A stretch of 64,000 nucleotides of DNA from NCBI RefSeq assembly GCF_003390925.1, contig NZ_QUBS01000025.1, positions 40,819 to 104,818 on the forward strand, read 5' to 3'. Position 1 is the first letter of the stretch. Every line of letters begins with the position of its first letter. Made by a program: the position numbers and the translations under genes. Positions 45,489 to 53,140 of the stretch are shown here, in pieces. The notes beneath the pieces were generated by a model that was given only the letters and a program-made list of their open reading frames with translations, did not search any database and had not been told where the DNA came from. Source of the DNA: Trinickia diaoshuihuensis (lineage in GTDB: Bacteria; Pseudomonadota; Gammaproteobacteria; Burkholderiales; Burkholderiaceae).

Positions 45489-46433
45489 CTAGGCTGCGGT
45501 GGAGGCGCGTTGCGCATGCGCCGATGGCGATCGCTTCGATTTCATGTCGAGCCCGCAATCGCTCAAATACCGCCACAACCGTTCGGCGACAGGACCGTGC
45601 GGCCGGTCGGCGCGGCGCGCGGCGACGATCTTTTCCCGCGCGCCGGGCATGTGCCGGTTCGCGAGCGAGCGCAGGCGGTTTTTTCGTAAATCGTCTTCGA
45701 TCATGTGGCGCGGCAAGTGGCCCCAGCCTAGGCCGTGCAAAATGATTTCGCGCTTCATCGATTGGTCGCTTACCGTGCATTGAGCCGCCCCTGGCACGAC
45801 GAAGTAGTCGCGCGCGGGCGTATGCCGGGCCGTATCGCGCATTACACACTGCGTGAGCTCGCGCAAATGTTCGGGCTTGACCGCTTTCGGCAAGTTCTTC
45901 GGCAGCAGCGAGGGCGCGATGACCGGCACCAGTTCGACCTCGCCGAGGCCGACCCATTCGATGCGCGGATCCGCTTTGTCGATCCGGTGCACGATGAGAT
46001 CCGCATCGCCGTCGAGCAACCGTTCTTGCGGCCCGGCGACCGCTTCGACATGCAAATGCAGGCGCGTGGCGGGGCAGGTGCTGAAAAAGCTCGAAAGCCG
46101 CGCGAGTATCCGCTCGCGCGGGCAGAGGTCGCCGATGACGACATGCAGTTCGCTTTCTTCACCCATGGCCAATTGCGCCGCGTAGGTGCGCAGTCCGGCG
46201 AACTCGCTCAAAAGCGCTTGCGCTTTGCCATGAAACGTTTTCCCCGCGGCTGTCATGCGCACGCGATAGCCGCTGCGGTCGAGCAAGGCGAGGCCGAGTT
46301 GCCGTTCCAGCCGCGCGACAGCCGCGAAGACGGCCGGGTGCGAGCGATGCAGCGCCGCCGCGGCCGCCTGGAAGCCGCCGGCGCGGACGACGGCGTCGAA
46401 ACACTGGAGGTCGTGGAGCGTGAATTCGTTCAT
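45489..46433 (-). CDS. LysR-family transcriptional regulator
   Basis: LysR regulator of 314 aa. HTH in the N terminus (LHDLQCFDAVVRAGGFQAAA, LHRSHPAVFAAVARLERQLG), effector domain from about residue 90. It is divergent from the alpha/beta hydrolase gene, and the shared 142-bp region carries a perfect 11-bp inverted repeat (46470-46503), the likely binding site. It probably controls the hydrolase and itself. Confidence 0.93.
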   Translation of the reverse strand: MNEFTLHDLQCFDAVVRAGGFQAAAAALHRSHPAVFAAVARLERQLGLALLDRSGYRVRMTAAGKTFHGKAQALLSEFAGLRTYAAQLAMGEESELHVVIGDLCPRERILARLSSFFSTCPATRLHLHVEAVAGPQERLLDGDADLIVHRIDKADPRIEWVGLGEVELVPVIAPSLLPKNLPKAVKPEHLRELTQCVMRDTARHTPARDYFVVPGAAQCTVSDQSMKREIILHGLGWGHLPRHMIEDDLRKNRLRSLANRHMPGAREKIVAARRADRPHGPVAERLWRYLSDCGLDMKSKRSPSAHAQRASTAA

Positions 46434-46469
46434 CGGCGCGATCGGCGGGCAGGAAGGGTGTGTTTGAAT

Positions 46470-46503
46470 GACATTACAAAGAATATCAAAAGTTTGTAAT
46501 GTC
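46470..46503. promoter_or_regulatory. Perfect interrupted palindrome, likely LysR operator
   Basis: GACATTACAAA (46470-46480) and TTTGTAATGTC (46493-46503) are exact reverse complements separated by a 12-bp AT-rich spacer. The site begins 37 bp upstream of the LysR start and ends 72 bp before the hydrolase start. The half-site contains ATTAC...GTAAT with T-N11-A-like spacing, as expected for a LysR-type binding site. Confidence 0.75.
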
Positions 46504-46575
46504 TTTCTCCGAGCCCCGACACTACGATTGCGCTGTCGAACCGAACTGCCTCAATCAACGTCGAGGAAAAATGTC

Positions 46576-47394
46576 ATGAACGCGCTATCGTATTTCACGG
46601 CCGGCGACGGCACCCGCATTGCGTATCGCTTCGACGGGCGCGAAGACGCTCCGCTCCTGATGCTCTCCAATTCGATCGCCACGTCGCTGCATATGTGGGA
46701 CGGTGTCGTGCCCGACCTCGTGGAGCACTTCCGGCTCTTGCGTTACGACATGCGCGGCCATGGCGGCTCCGATGCGCCCGTCGGCGCTTATTCGATCGAT
46801 CGGCTCGGTCGCGACGCGATCGAATTGCTCGATGCACTCGGACTCGAACGCGTGCATTTCCTGGGACTATCGCTGGGCGGAATGATCGGGCAGTGGCTCG
46901 GTATTCGGGCATCCGAGCGAGTCGATCGCCTGATACTAAGCAATACGTCGGCCTATCTCGGGCCGGCGCGGTATTTCGATGGAAGAATCGCGGAACTCGC
47001 CCGTATTCGCGACATGGGCGAAACGGCGGACGGGTTCATCCGCAACTGGTTCTCGCAAGAGACGATCGACCGGCGCGCTTCCGATGTGGATGCGTTTCGC
47101 AACATGGTCGTCGAAACGCCGCCTCGCGGGCTCGCCGGCGCCTTCGCCGCGGTACGCGATCTCGATTTTCGCCGCACGGCGGCGCTGATCGATCGACCCA
47201 CGCTCGTCATCGCGGGTGAGCACGATACGGTGACGCTGCCCGAACACGGGGAATCGATAGCGGCTTCGATCGCAGGGGCGCGATTCGTATCGCTGCCCTG
47301 CGTGCACCTGCCGAATGTCGAGTCGCAGCGAGCGTTTGTCGATGCGGTGAACGGGTTCTTGCTGGCGGATCGAATCAAATCGATCGCGGCGTGA
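46576..47394 (+). CDS. Alpha/beta hydrolase, 3-oxoadipate enol-lactonase-like
   Basis: Alpha/beta-hydrolase of 272 aa closest by eye to 3-oxoadipate enol-lactonases (PcaD). The nucleophile elbow is FLGLSLGGMIGQ, the oxyanion region is MLSNSIATSLHMWD, the acid is in VIAGEHDTVTLPEHG, and the catalytic His is in SLPCVHLPNVESQ. The ATG at 46576 has GAGGAAAA upstream. No other beta-ketoadipate pathway gene is present, so it may act on a different lactone or ester. Divergent LysR and operator suggest substrate induction. Confidence 0.9.
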   Translation: MNALSYFTAGDGTRIAYRFDGREDAPLLMLSNSIATSLHMWDGVVPDLVEHFRLLRYDMRGHGGSDAPVGAYSIDRLGRDAIELLDALGLERVHFLGLSLGGMIGQWLGIRASERVDRLILSNTSAYLGPARYFDGRIAELARIRDMGETADGFIRNWFSQETIDRRASDVDAFRNMVVETPPRGLAGAFAAVRDLDFRRTAALIDRPTLVIAGEHDTVTLPEHGESIAASIAGARFVSLPCVHLPNVESQRAFVDAVNGFLLADRIKSIAA

Positions 47395-47395
47395 A

Positions 47396-47704
47396 TCAAC
47401 GGCCGAAATAAAGCGCGTCGTTAGCGCCGGTGGAGACGGGCGAACCCGAGGCCGACGAGCCGGCGCGCACGCCGCCGACGGCTTGATTGTTACCGTTTTG
47501 GGCATCTACCCGCGCTTGAGCGAGCTGGGCGTCGGCCGGATAGTACGGATCGTTGCCGAAGCTGCGGCGGCCTCCGGCTTGCTCGAATTGCACCAGTTGC
47601 GCCTTGACTTCGGCGCGCGTCAGCGGGGCGTTCGATTGAGCGAAAACCGCGACGGGAGCGGCGAGCGCGGCTGCGATGACAATGGATTGAACGAGCGATT
47701 TCAT
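47396..47704 (-). CDS. DUF4148 family small secreted protein (copy 1)
   Basis: Secreted or periplasmic protein of 102 aa. Signal peptide MKSLVQSIVIAAALAAPVAV with a cut near FAQSN, then the DUF4148 core LTRAEVKAQLVQFEQAGG and DPYYPADAQLAQARV. The ATG at 47704 follows GGAGG. It has a paralogue at 49106-49423 with an identical promoter layout. Function unknown; DUF4148 proteins are abundant in Burkholderia and relatives. It ends 1 bp from the convergent hydrolase stop. Confidence 0.9.
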   Translation of the reverse strand: MKSLVQSIVIAAALAAPVAVFAQSNAPLTRAEVKAQLVQFEQAGGRRSFGNDPYYPADAQLAQARVDAQNGNNQAVGGVRAGSSASGSPVSTGANDALYFGR

Positions 47705-47765
47705 GGCATTACCTCCAAGGTTTTGTACTGTTCGGCACGGGTTCGTTTCGTGAACCGATGACTGC

Positions 47766-47794
47766 AGTCTAGCCATTGGAGGCGCTAGGGTTAA
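47766..47794 (-). promoter_or_regulatory. Promoter of DUF4148 copy 1 (sigma70-like)
   Basis: On the minus strand, TTAACC (47789-47794) and TAGACT (47766-47771) are separated by exactly 17 bp. The same pair with the same spacing and flanks lies upstream of copy 2. The surrounding 17 bases TTAGGCGTTAACCCTAG (47785-47801) are identical in both and are nearly palindromic. The site overlaps the 3' end of the DedA-rhodanese gene. Confidence 0.6.
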
Positions 47795-48798
47795 CGCCTA
47801 AGATTCGAAATCATCTTTGCACTTTCGTTCACAATCGGCGTCGGCTCATCCACTTGCCGCGGCAACATAGCGACCTCGCGGCCCGCCTCGCGCCACGCGT
47901 CGATGCCGCCTTTGAGCGGGAGCACGTCGCTGAAGCCGGCTTCGTTCAATTTCTTCGCCATCCACGCAGCCGATACTTCGTTCGGACACGAGCAGTAGAC
48001 GACGATCTTTTGATTGGGACGATAGGCTGCGACGATCTCCTCGAGCTTGCGCTCGTCGGCGAAACGCGTGCCGGGAATGACATAAGGATCGATCTGGCGC
48101 TTCTCGTCGGATCGAATGTCGAGGATGACGGGCGCAGCCTCGCTCAGCATCAATTCATACAGCTCGTCGACACCGATGCGCGCATCGGACAATTTATTCA
48201 TCAAGCTGCGTCGCCGCATCCAACGATAGGCCGCGTACGCGGCGAGCAGCGCCGCGATCACGAAAATGCTCGCGTGCCCCAAGCGGCCGATGCCGGCGAA
48301 GAACCAATCGACCTGGTTCGCGACGAGCGCGCCAATGCCCAATCCGAGCGACGCCCAAATCGCGGCGCCGATACCGTCGTGGGCGACGAATGCCCGGTAT
48401 GGGGTACCGAGCGCGCCGGCCATCGGCACGGAAAGCAGCGAGAGCCCCGGCACGAGTTTGGACACGGTGAGTACGCGCACGCCCCAGCGGCCGAAGAAAC
48501 GTTCGGTTTTCTTCACGCAGGTGTCGCGTGACAACGATAACCGGCATAGCGTTTTCAGCGTCGCGCCGCCGTAGACGCGGCCGGCGAGAAACCAGACGCT
48601 GTCGCCGATCACGGAAGCGAGTACCGCGAGCGCGAGTACGGGCACGAGTTGACCGCCGACCGAGGCGGGATGCAGCGCGGCCATCGCGCCGAAGAGGACG
48701 AGCGTGGGCATGGCGGGCACGGGCAATCCGAGTGCCGCCGCGAGCGCGTTGACGAAAACGAGCGCCGGGCCGTAGCGCGCGACCAGGTCGTGAAGCAT
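47791..48798 (-). CDS. DedA family membrane protein fused to rhodanese domain
   Basis: Fusion of 335 aa. Residues 1-200 form a DedA/SNARE-associated inner-membrane domain with about five hydrophobic segments and the family signature ERFFGRWGVRVLTVSKLVPG, likely a lipid scramblase/flippase or transporter. Residues about 225-325 form a rhodanese domain facing the cytoplasm, with the active Cys in IVVYCSCPNEVSAAW, i.e. CSCPNE rather than the usual CRxGxR loop. Such fusions are known in proteobacteria. It lies between the two DUF4148 genes on the same strand. The sulfur chemistry is undetermined. Confidence 0.9.
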   Translation of the reverse strand: MLHDLVARYGPALVFVNALAAALGLPVPAMPTLVLFGAMAALHPASVGGQLVPVLALAVLASVIGDSVWFLAGRVYGGATLKTLCRLSLSRDTCVKKTERFFGRWGVRVLTVSKLVPGLSLLSVPMAGALGTPYRAFVAHDGIGAAIWASLGLGIGALVANQVDWFFAGIGRLGHASIFVIAALLAAYAAYRWMRRRSLMNKLSDARIGVDELYELMLSEAAPVILDIRSDEKRQIDPYVIPGTRFADERKLEEIVAAYRPNQKIVVYCSCPNEVSAAWMAKKLNEAGFSDVLPLKGGIDAWREAGREVAMLPRQVDEPTPIVNESAKMISNLRR

Positions 48799-48917
48799 CG
48801 AGGGTACCTCGCAGAAACGTGCCGCGCGAAAGTTGCGGCATGCGCGGATTATGCCGCGTTCGATGCTTCGCTGCTTTAATGGAAAGGACGGGACGGCGGA
48901 AGACGCACGGGAAAAAG

Positions 48918-48943
48918 CGCCTAGCCGAATGAAGGGCTAGGCG
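48918..48943 (-). terminator. Rho-independent terminator on the minus strand
   Basis: CGCCTAGCC (48918-48926) pairs perfectly with GGCTAGGCG (48935-48943) around an 8-base loop, and on the minus strand the stem is followed by CTTTTTC. It is well placed to end the DUF4148 copy 2 transcript (stop at 49106). Confidence 0.8.
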
Positions 48944-49105
48944 AAGCCACCGATGACCGGCGGCGGAGGTATCGATCCGAACCGGCGTATGGCCGCATGC
49001 CGCGGAGGGCACGCGCTAGTCGGTTGGGCGCAGCGAAATGTGTCGATACGGCCGGCGTGCTCACTGCGGCGCAGCCGGCCCGTTCTTTCGTCTAACGAGT
49101 GGCGA

Positions 49106-49423
49106 TCAACGGCCGAAGTAGATGGCGTCGGCTGCGCCCGTGTTCAGCGGCGCGCCGGAGGCGGACGTCCCGGCGTGAACCCCGCCGACGGCTTGCTCGC
49201 CGCTATTTTGCGCAACGGTTTGCGCTTGCGTCACTTGCGCGGCTTGCGTGCTGTTCGGATAGTACGGGTCGTGGCCGAGTGCGCTCTTGCCAGCAACTTG
49301 CTCGAATTGCACGAGTTCGGCCTTCACTTGCGCACGCGTCACCGGTGCGTTCGATTGGGCGAAGACGGCGACGGGTGCGGTCAACGCGGCGGCGATCACG
49401 ACGGATTGAATGAGCGATTTCAT
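49106..49423 (-). CDS. DUF4148 family small secreted protein (copy 2)
   Basis: Protein of 105 aa, clearly paralogous to copy 1. Signal peptide MKSLIQSVVIAAALTAPVAV, cut near FAQSN, then VTRAQVKAELVQFEQ and DPYYPNSTQ, and the same ending A(A/N)DA(L/I)YFGR. The ATG at 49423 follows GGAGG. An intrinsic terminator lies 163 bp downstream. The two copies are similar over the whole length, so the duplication is fairly recent. Confidence 0.9.
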   Translation of the reverse strand: MKSLIQSVVIAAALTAPVAVFAQSNAPVTRAQVKAELVQFEQVAGKSALGHDPYYPNSTQAAQVTQAQTVAQNSGEQAVGGVHAGTSASGAPLNTGAADAIYFGR

Positions 49424-49490
49424 GGCAATTACCTCCAAAAGTTATCTGTCTTGCTGTGGCAGCCGGTTCATTGTTCGAACCGATGCATGC

Positions 49491-49519
49491 AGTCTAGCGA
49501 TCGAAGGTTCTAGGGTTAA
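49491..49519 (-). promoter_or_regulatory. Promoter of DUF4148 copy 2 (sigma70-like)
   Basis: TTAACC (49514-49519) and TAGACT (49491-49496) on the minus strand with a 17-bp spacer, embedded in the same 17-base TTAGGCGTTAACCCTAG block (49510-49526) as in copy 1. The distance to the start codon differs by only a few bases between copies. Confidence 0.6.
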
Positions 49520-49604
49520 CGCCTAATTCGATAAATCATCGTTACGGTTTTGCTCATAATCGCCGCCGCGTGGGTCCGGTATGGCGTTTTTTGCGGAGCG
49601 AGGG

Positions 49605-50420
49605 ATGCAATTTTTCTTACGAAAAGCTTTCGTTTGTTTGGGCTTGGTGTGCGCGCAGGCGTCGGCCTTTGCGCAAACGCCCGATACGGTCCAGTTGGAG
49701 GATCTGACGTGGACGGAGGTGCGCGATCAAATCGCCGCCGGAAAGACGACGATTCTCGTGCCCATCGGCGGTACGGAACAGAGCGGGCCATACGTGGCGC
49801 TCGGCAAGCACAACGCGCGCGTGCAGGTTCTCGCCGCGCGTATCGCGCGCGGGCTCGGCAACGCGCTGGTGGCGCCCGTCGTCGCCTATGTCCCGGAGGG
49901 CGGCTATTCGCCGCAGAGCTCGCATATGCGTTTTCCGGGCACCATAACGGTTTCGGACGATGTCTTCGAAAAGATGCTCGAATCCGCCGCGAATAGCTTC
50001 AAGGTGCACGGATTTATGAACGTGGTGTTTCTCGGCGATCACGGCGGCTACCAAGACGACATCAAGCAGGCGGTCGCGCGGCTGAACAAGGCATGGGCAG
50101 GCGGCAAGGCGCGTGCGTTCGTGCCGCCCGAGTACTACCGCGAAAGCTCGAGCGGTTACGCCCGCATGTTGCGCGAGAAAGGCTATCGCGACGACGAGAT
50201 CGGCACGCACGCGGGGCTCGCCGATACGTCGCTGCTATTGGCCGTCTCGCCGCGGATGGTGCGGCTCGACGCGTTGCGCAAGGCGCCGAAGCTCACGGCC
50301 GCGGACGGCGTTTATGGCGGCGATCCGCGGCGTTCGAGCGCCGAGCTTGGGCAGATGGGCATCGATGCAATCGTCGCGCGGACGGTCGAGGCGATTCGCA
50401 GGGACGTCGCGGGCCGTTGA
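49605..50420 (+). CDS. Creatininase-family amidohydrolase, exported
   Basis: Creatininase/MftE-like hydrolase of 271 aa with a signal peptide (MQFFLRKAFVCLGLVCAQAS, cut near AFAQ), so it is periplasmic, unlike creatinine amidohydrolase itself. Family motifs: VPIGGTEQSGPYVALGKHN (metal-binding Glu and His), SSHMRFPGTITVS, FLGDHGGYQ (Asp and His) and EIGTHAGLADTSLLL (Glu). The ATG at 49605 has GGAG 6 bp upstream; an ATG at 49581 is less likely. It is followed 22 bp later by the YVTN beta-propeller gene, probably an operon. Substrate unknown. Confidence 0.9.
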   Translation: MQFFLRKAFVCLGLVCAQASAFAQTPDTVQLEDLTWTEVRDQIAAGKTTILVPIGGTEQSGPYVALGKHNARVQVLAARIARGLGNALVAPVVAYVPEGGYSPQSSHMRFPGTITVSDDVFEKMLESAANSFKVHGFMNVVFLGDHGGYQDDIKQAVARLNKAWAGGKARAFVPPEYYRESSSGYARMLREKGYRDDEIGTHAGLADTSLLLAVSPRMVRLDALRKAPKLTAADGVYGGDPRRSSAELGQMGIDAIVARTVEAIRRDVAGR

Positions 50421-50442
50421 CGGACGAAGAGGAGGACGTGCC

Positions 50443-51609
50443 ATGGGTTGGAACGGAGATCGCAGGTCGTGGCTGGCATCGTCGATCGGCGCCGCGCTCG
50501 CGGGCGCCTGCATCGGATCGGCGCAGGCGGCGCCCGTGCAGACGGTACCGGGCATGCCCGCCGTTACCGATGCCGCGAATCTATACGGCGAGGCGGGGGC
50601 CAATCATTTGAGTGCGGCGGTAAGCGGCGCGCTCTCGCGCGTGTATGTGCCGAATTTGCGCTCCGACGACGTCTACGTCATCGATCCGTCCACGTTGAAA
50701 GTGGTCGATAAATTCGCGGTAGGACGCAGCCCGCAGCACATCGTGCCTTCATGGGATTTGAAGACGCTGTGGGTCACCAACAATGCGGAGGGGCGTATCG
50801 ACGGTAGCCTGACGCCGATCAATCCGATGACGGGCAAGCCCGGCAAGGCGATTGCCGTGGACGATCCCTATAACATGTACTTCACGCCCGACGGTCGCGA
50901 GGCGATCGTCGTCGCCGAGGCGCATGCGCGGCTCGACTTTCGCGATCCGCACACGATGCGGTTGATGTCCAGCCTCCCGGTGCCCGAGTGAAAGGGCATC
51001 AATCACGCCGATTTTTCGATCGACGGCAGGTACGCGATCTTTACGTGCGAGTTCGGCGGCAAGCTCGCGAAGATCGATATGGTCGATCGCAAGGTGCTCG
51101 GTTACTTGGTCCTTCAAGCCAAGGGCATGCCGCAAGACATTCGCATCTCGCCGGACGGGAAGACGTTCTACGTGGCGGACATGATGGCCGACGGCGTCTA
51201 CGCGATAGACGGCGACGCATTCAAGAAGACCGGCTTTATCAAAACGGGCGTGGGCACGCACGGGCTCTATCCCAGCCGCGACGGCAGCAAGCTCTATATC
51301 GCCAATCGCGGATCGAATCTCGTGCACGGTCCGCGCCACGGCAAGGGCAGCGTCTCAGTGCTCGATTTCGCGTCGCGCAAGGTCGTGGCGACCTGGCCGA
51401 TTCCCGGCGGCGGCAGCCCCGATATGGGCAATGTCAGCGCCGACGGCAAGACGCTATGGCTATCGGGCCGTTTCGACGACGAGGTCTATGCGATCGATAC
51501 GAGCACGGGCGCGGTCAAGCCGATCGCGGTCGGCATGGAGCCCCACGGGCTCACGGTATGGCCGCAGCCCGGGCGATACTCGCTCGGGCATACGGGCAAC
51601 ATGCGCTAG
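50443..51609 (+). CDS. YVTN/YncE-like beta-propeller protein with in-frame TGA: candidate selenoprotein (or nonsense pseudogene)
   Basis: Exported seven-bladed beta-propeller-type protein, 388 codons. A signal peptide (ending GSAQAAP) is followed by YVTN repeats (VYVPNLRSDDVYVIDPSTLK, TLWVTNNAEG, FYVADMMADGVYAIDG, LYIANRGSN, TLWLSGRFDDEVYAIDTSTG) and the family ending PGRYSLGHTGNMR. The frame has one TGA at 50989-50991, after LPVPE and before KGINHADFS; reading stays perfect on both sides, with another Cys 19 codons later (FTCEF). Related proteins, as I recall, carry Cys near here. A hairpin at 51018-51039 resembles a bacterial SECIS element, so Sec insertion is possible; otherwise a TGC-to-TGA mutation would truncate the protein at 182 aa. 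The ATG at 50443 has GAGGAGG. Confidence 0.75.
51018..51039 (+). promoter_or_regulatory. SECIS-like hairpin downstream of the in-frame TGA
   Basis: GATCG-A-CG (51018-51025) pairs with CGCGATC (51033-51039), leaving one bulged A two pairs below a 7-base apical loop GCAGGTA (51026-51032) that contains GGT. The loop starts 34 bases after the TGA. The single bulge, two closing pairs and GGU in the loop are the features of the E. coli fdhF SECIS, and the distance falls within the range known for bacterial SECIS elements. Not experimentally supported. Confidence 0.5.
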
Positions 51610-51628
51610 TTACGCGCCGGCCGGGCGC

Positions 51629-52045
51629 CTACGCCACGCGCTTGGCCGGGCGAAGCGCAAAGGCGCCGTCGCCGAGCAGGAATAGGGCGACGAGCGCGAC
51701 GGCCCAAAACGCGGGGTATTCCCAGCCGCCGCCTTTATTCGTGAAGAGCCAGCCGTTGGCGCCGTGCACGAGTACGATCGTGCCCAGCATTTCGGCGGCG
51801 AGCGGCAGGGCGATCCAAGAGGCGTAGACGCCCAGAATCAGCGCGATGCCGCCGGCGAGCTCGAGCGCGATCGTTAGATACGCCGCAACGGCCGGCAAAC
51901 CGAGCGAGGCGAAATAGCCGACGAAGCCCGGTACGCTGAAGACGAACAGCTTAAGGCCGACGTGCGCGAGGAAAAGAACGCCTAGGCTGACGCGCAGCAG
52001 CAACGCGGCAAACGGAGCGGTTTTGTCGTTGATCATGATGGTCAT
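51629..52045 (-). CDS. DoxX family membrane protein
   Basis: Inner-membrane protein of 138 aa with four hydrophobic segments and the DoxX signature (LLLRVSLGVLFLAHVGLKLF, FASLGLP, ALELAGGIALILGVY). DoxX proteins are linked to quinone-dependent redox processes and thiol homeostasis in some bacteria. It is convergent with the YVTN gene and divergent from a LysR gene 147 bp upstream, which likely controls it. Confidence 0.9.
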   Translation of the reverse strand: MTIMINDKTAPFAALLLRVSLGVLFLAHVGLKLFVFSVPGFVGYFASLGLPAVAAYLTIALELAGGIALILGVYASWIALPLAAEMLGTIVLVHGANGWLFTNKGGGWEYPAFWAVALVALFLLGDGAFALRPAKRVA

Positions 52046-52192
52046 CGTTGACGTTTAGGAACGATTGCAGCGGGGTGGACGTTAACCGTTTACCGGCCGC
52101 CGCGGCTCGGGATGGCGCCACGATACGTTGGGCGGGGCGCGGCATCAACTGGGCTATGATTCATCCATCATTAACTGCTGGTTGACGATCGG

Positions 52193-53086
52193 ATGGACAC
52201 GCTTACGAGCATGCGGGTTTTTCGCCTGGCGGTGGAGGCCAAGAGCTTCGCCGCGGCCGCGCGCCGGCTGGACATGTCGCCGGCGATGGCGAGCAAGCAC
52301 GTCATGCATCTCGAGCGCCGGCTGGGTACGTTGCTGCTCAATCGAACGAGCCGGCACTTGAGCTTGACCGAATCGGGTTCGACGTATTTCGAACACGTCC
52401 GGCAATGGCTCGACGAACTCGACGATGTGGAAACTGCCGTAGGTCAATCCACGGCGGCGCCGCACGGCACGCTCAAACTCAGTGCGCCGGTATGGATGGC
52501 CAATCCCGACTTCGTAGGGGTCCTAAACGATTATCGGGCGCGCTATCCCGACGTTCGTTTGGACGTCGATTTGTCGGGTCGTTTCGTCAATCTGGTCGAA
52601 GAGGGTTTCGATCTTGCGCTGCGCGTGACGAACCCGCTTTCCCTCGGTCCCGCGCTGATCGCGCGGCCCATTGCGCCGGTGACCTTTCACCTCGTGGCGT
52701 CGCCGAGGTATTTGCGCCGCGCGGGCGCGCCCGCCGACGCCGGGATGCTGGCCGCCCACACGATGCTGGGTTACTCGATGTTCCCGGCCAACAATGCGCT
52801 CGAAGTGGAGGGTCCGCGCGGCGTCGAGTCGATCAAATTCGAATCGGCGCTGGAGACGAACAACGAGTCGCTGCTGCGATTGGCCGCGCTGGAGGGGATG
52901 GGGCTCGCATTCCTGCCCCACGCGTTGATCGCTCGCGACATCGAGGCCGGCACGCTCGCGGCGGTGCTCACCGACTATCGCTTTTTCGGTACCAAGCTTT
53001 ACGGCGTCTATCGCCACCGGAAATACCTCTCGCCCAAGGTCAGGACGTTTCTCGATTTTCTTTGCGACGATGCGCGCCTTCGCTGA
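52193..53086 (+). CDS. LysR-family transcriptional regulator
   Basis: LysR regulator of 297 aa starting MDTLTSMRVFRLAVEAKSFA, with HTH LDMSPAMASKHVMHLERRLG and an effector domain of the CrgA group (LKLSAPVWMANPDFVGVLND). It is divergent from the DoxX gene, its probable target, and is followed 54 bp later by the antiporter gene on the same strand. Confidence 0.93.
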   Translation: MDTLTSMRVFRLAVEAKSFAAAARRLDMSPAMASKHVMHLERRLGTLLLNRTSRHLSLTESGSTYFEHVRQWLDELDDVETAVGQSTAAPHGTLKLSAPVWMANPDFVGVLNDYRARYPDVRLDVDLSGRFVNLVEEGFDLALRVTNPLSLGPALIARPIAPVTFHLVASPRYLRRAGAPADAGMLAAHTMLGYSMFPANNALEVEGPRGVESIKFESALETNNESLLRLAALEGMGLAFLPHALIARDIEAGTLAAVLTDYRFFGTKLYGVYRHRKYLSPKVRTFLDFLCDDARLR

Positions 53087-53140
53087 CGCGCATATCGGTT
53101 AGGATCTCGCCTTCGACTTATTCCAATACCTATTTTTCTC

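Noticed and set aside
50992..51027. Other hairpins between the TGA and the SECIS-like element (GGC-N9-GCC at 50995-51009; GCCG/CGGC at 51007-51027)
   Set aside because: They are weaker, lack GGU in the loop, and compete with the better 51018-51039 stem.
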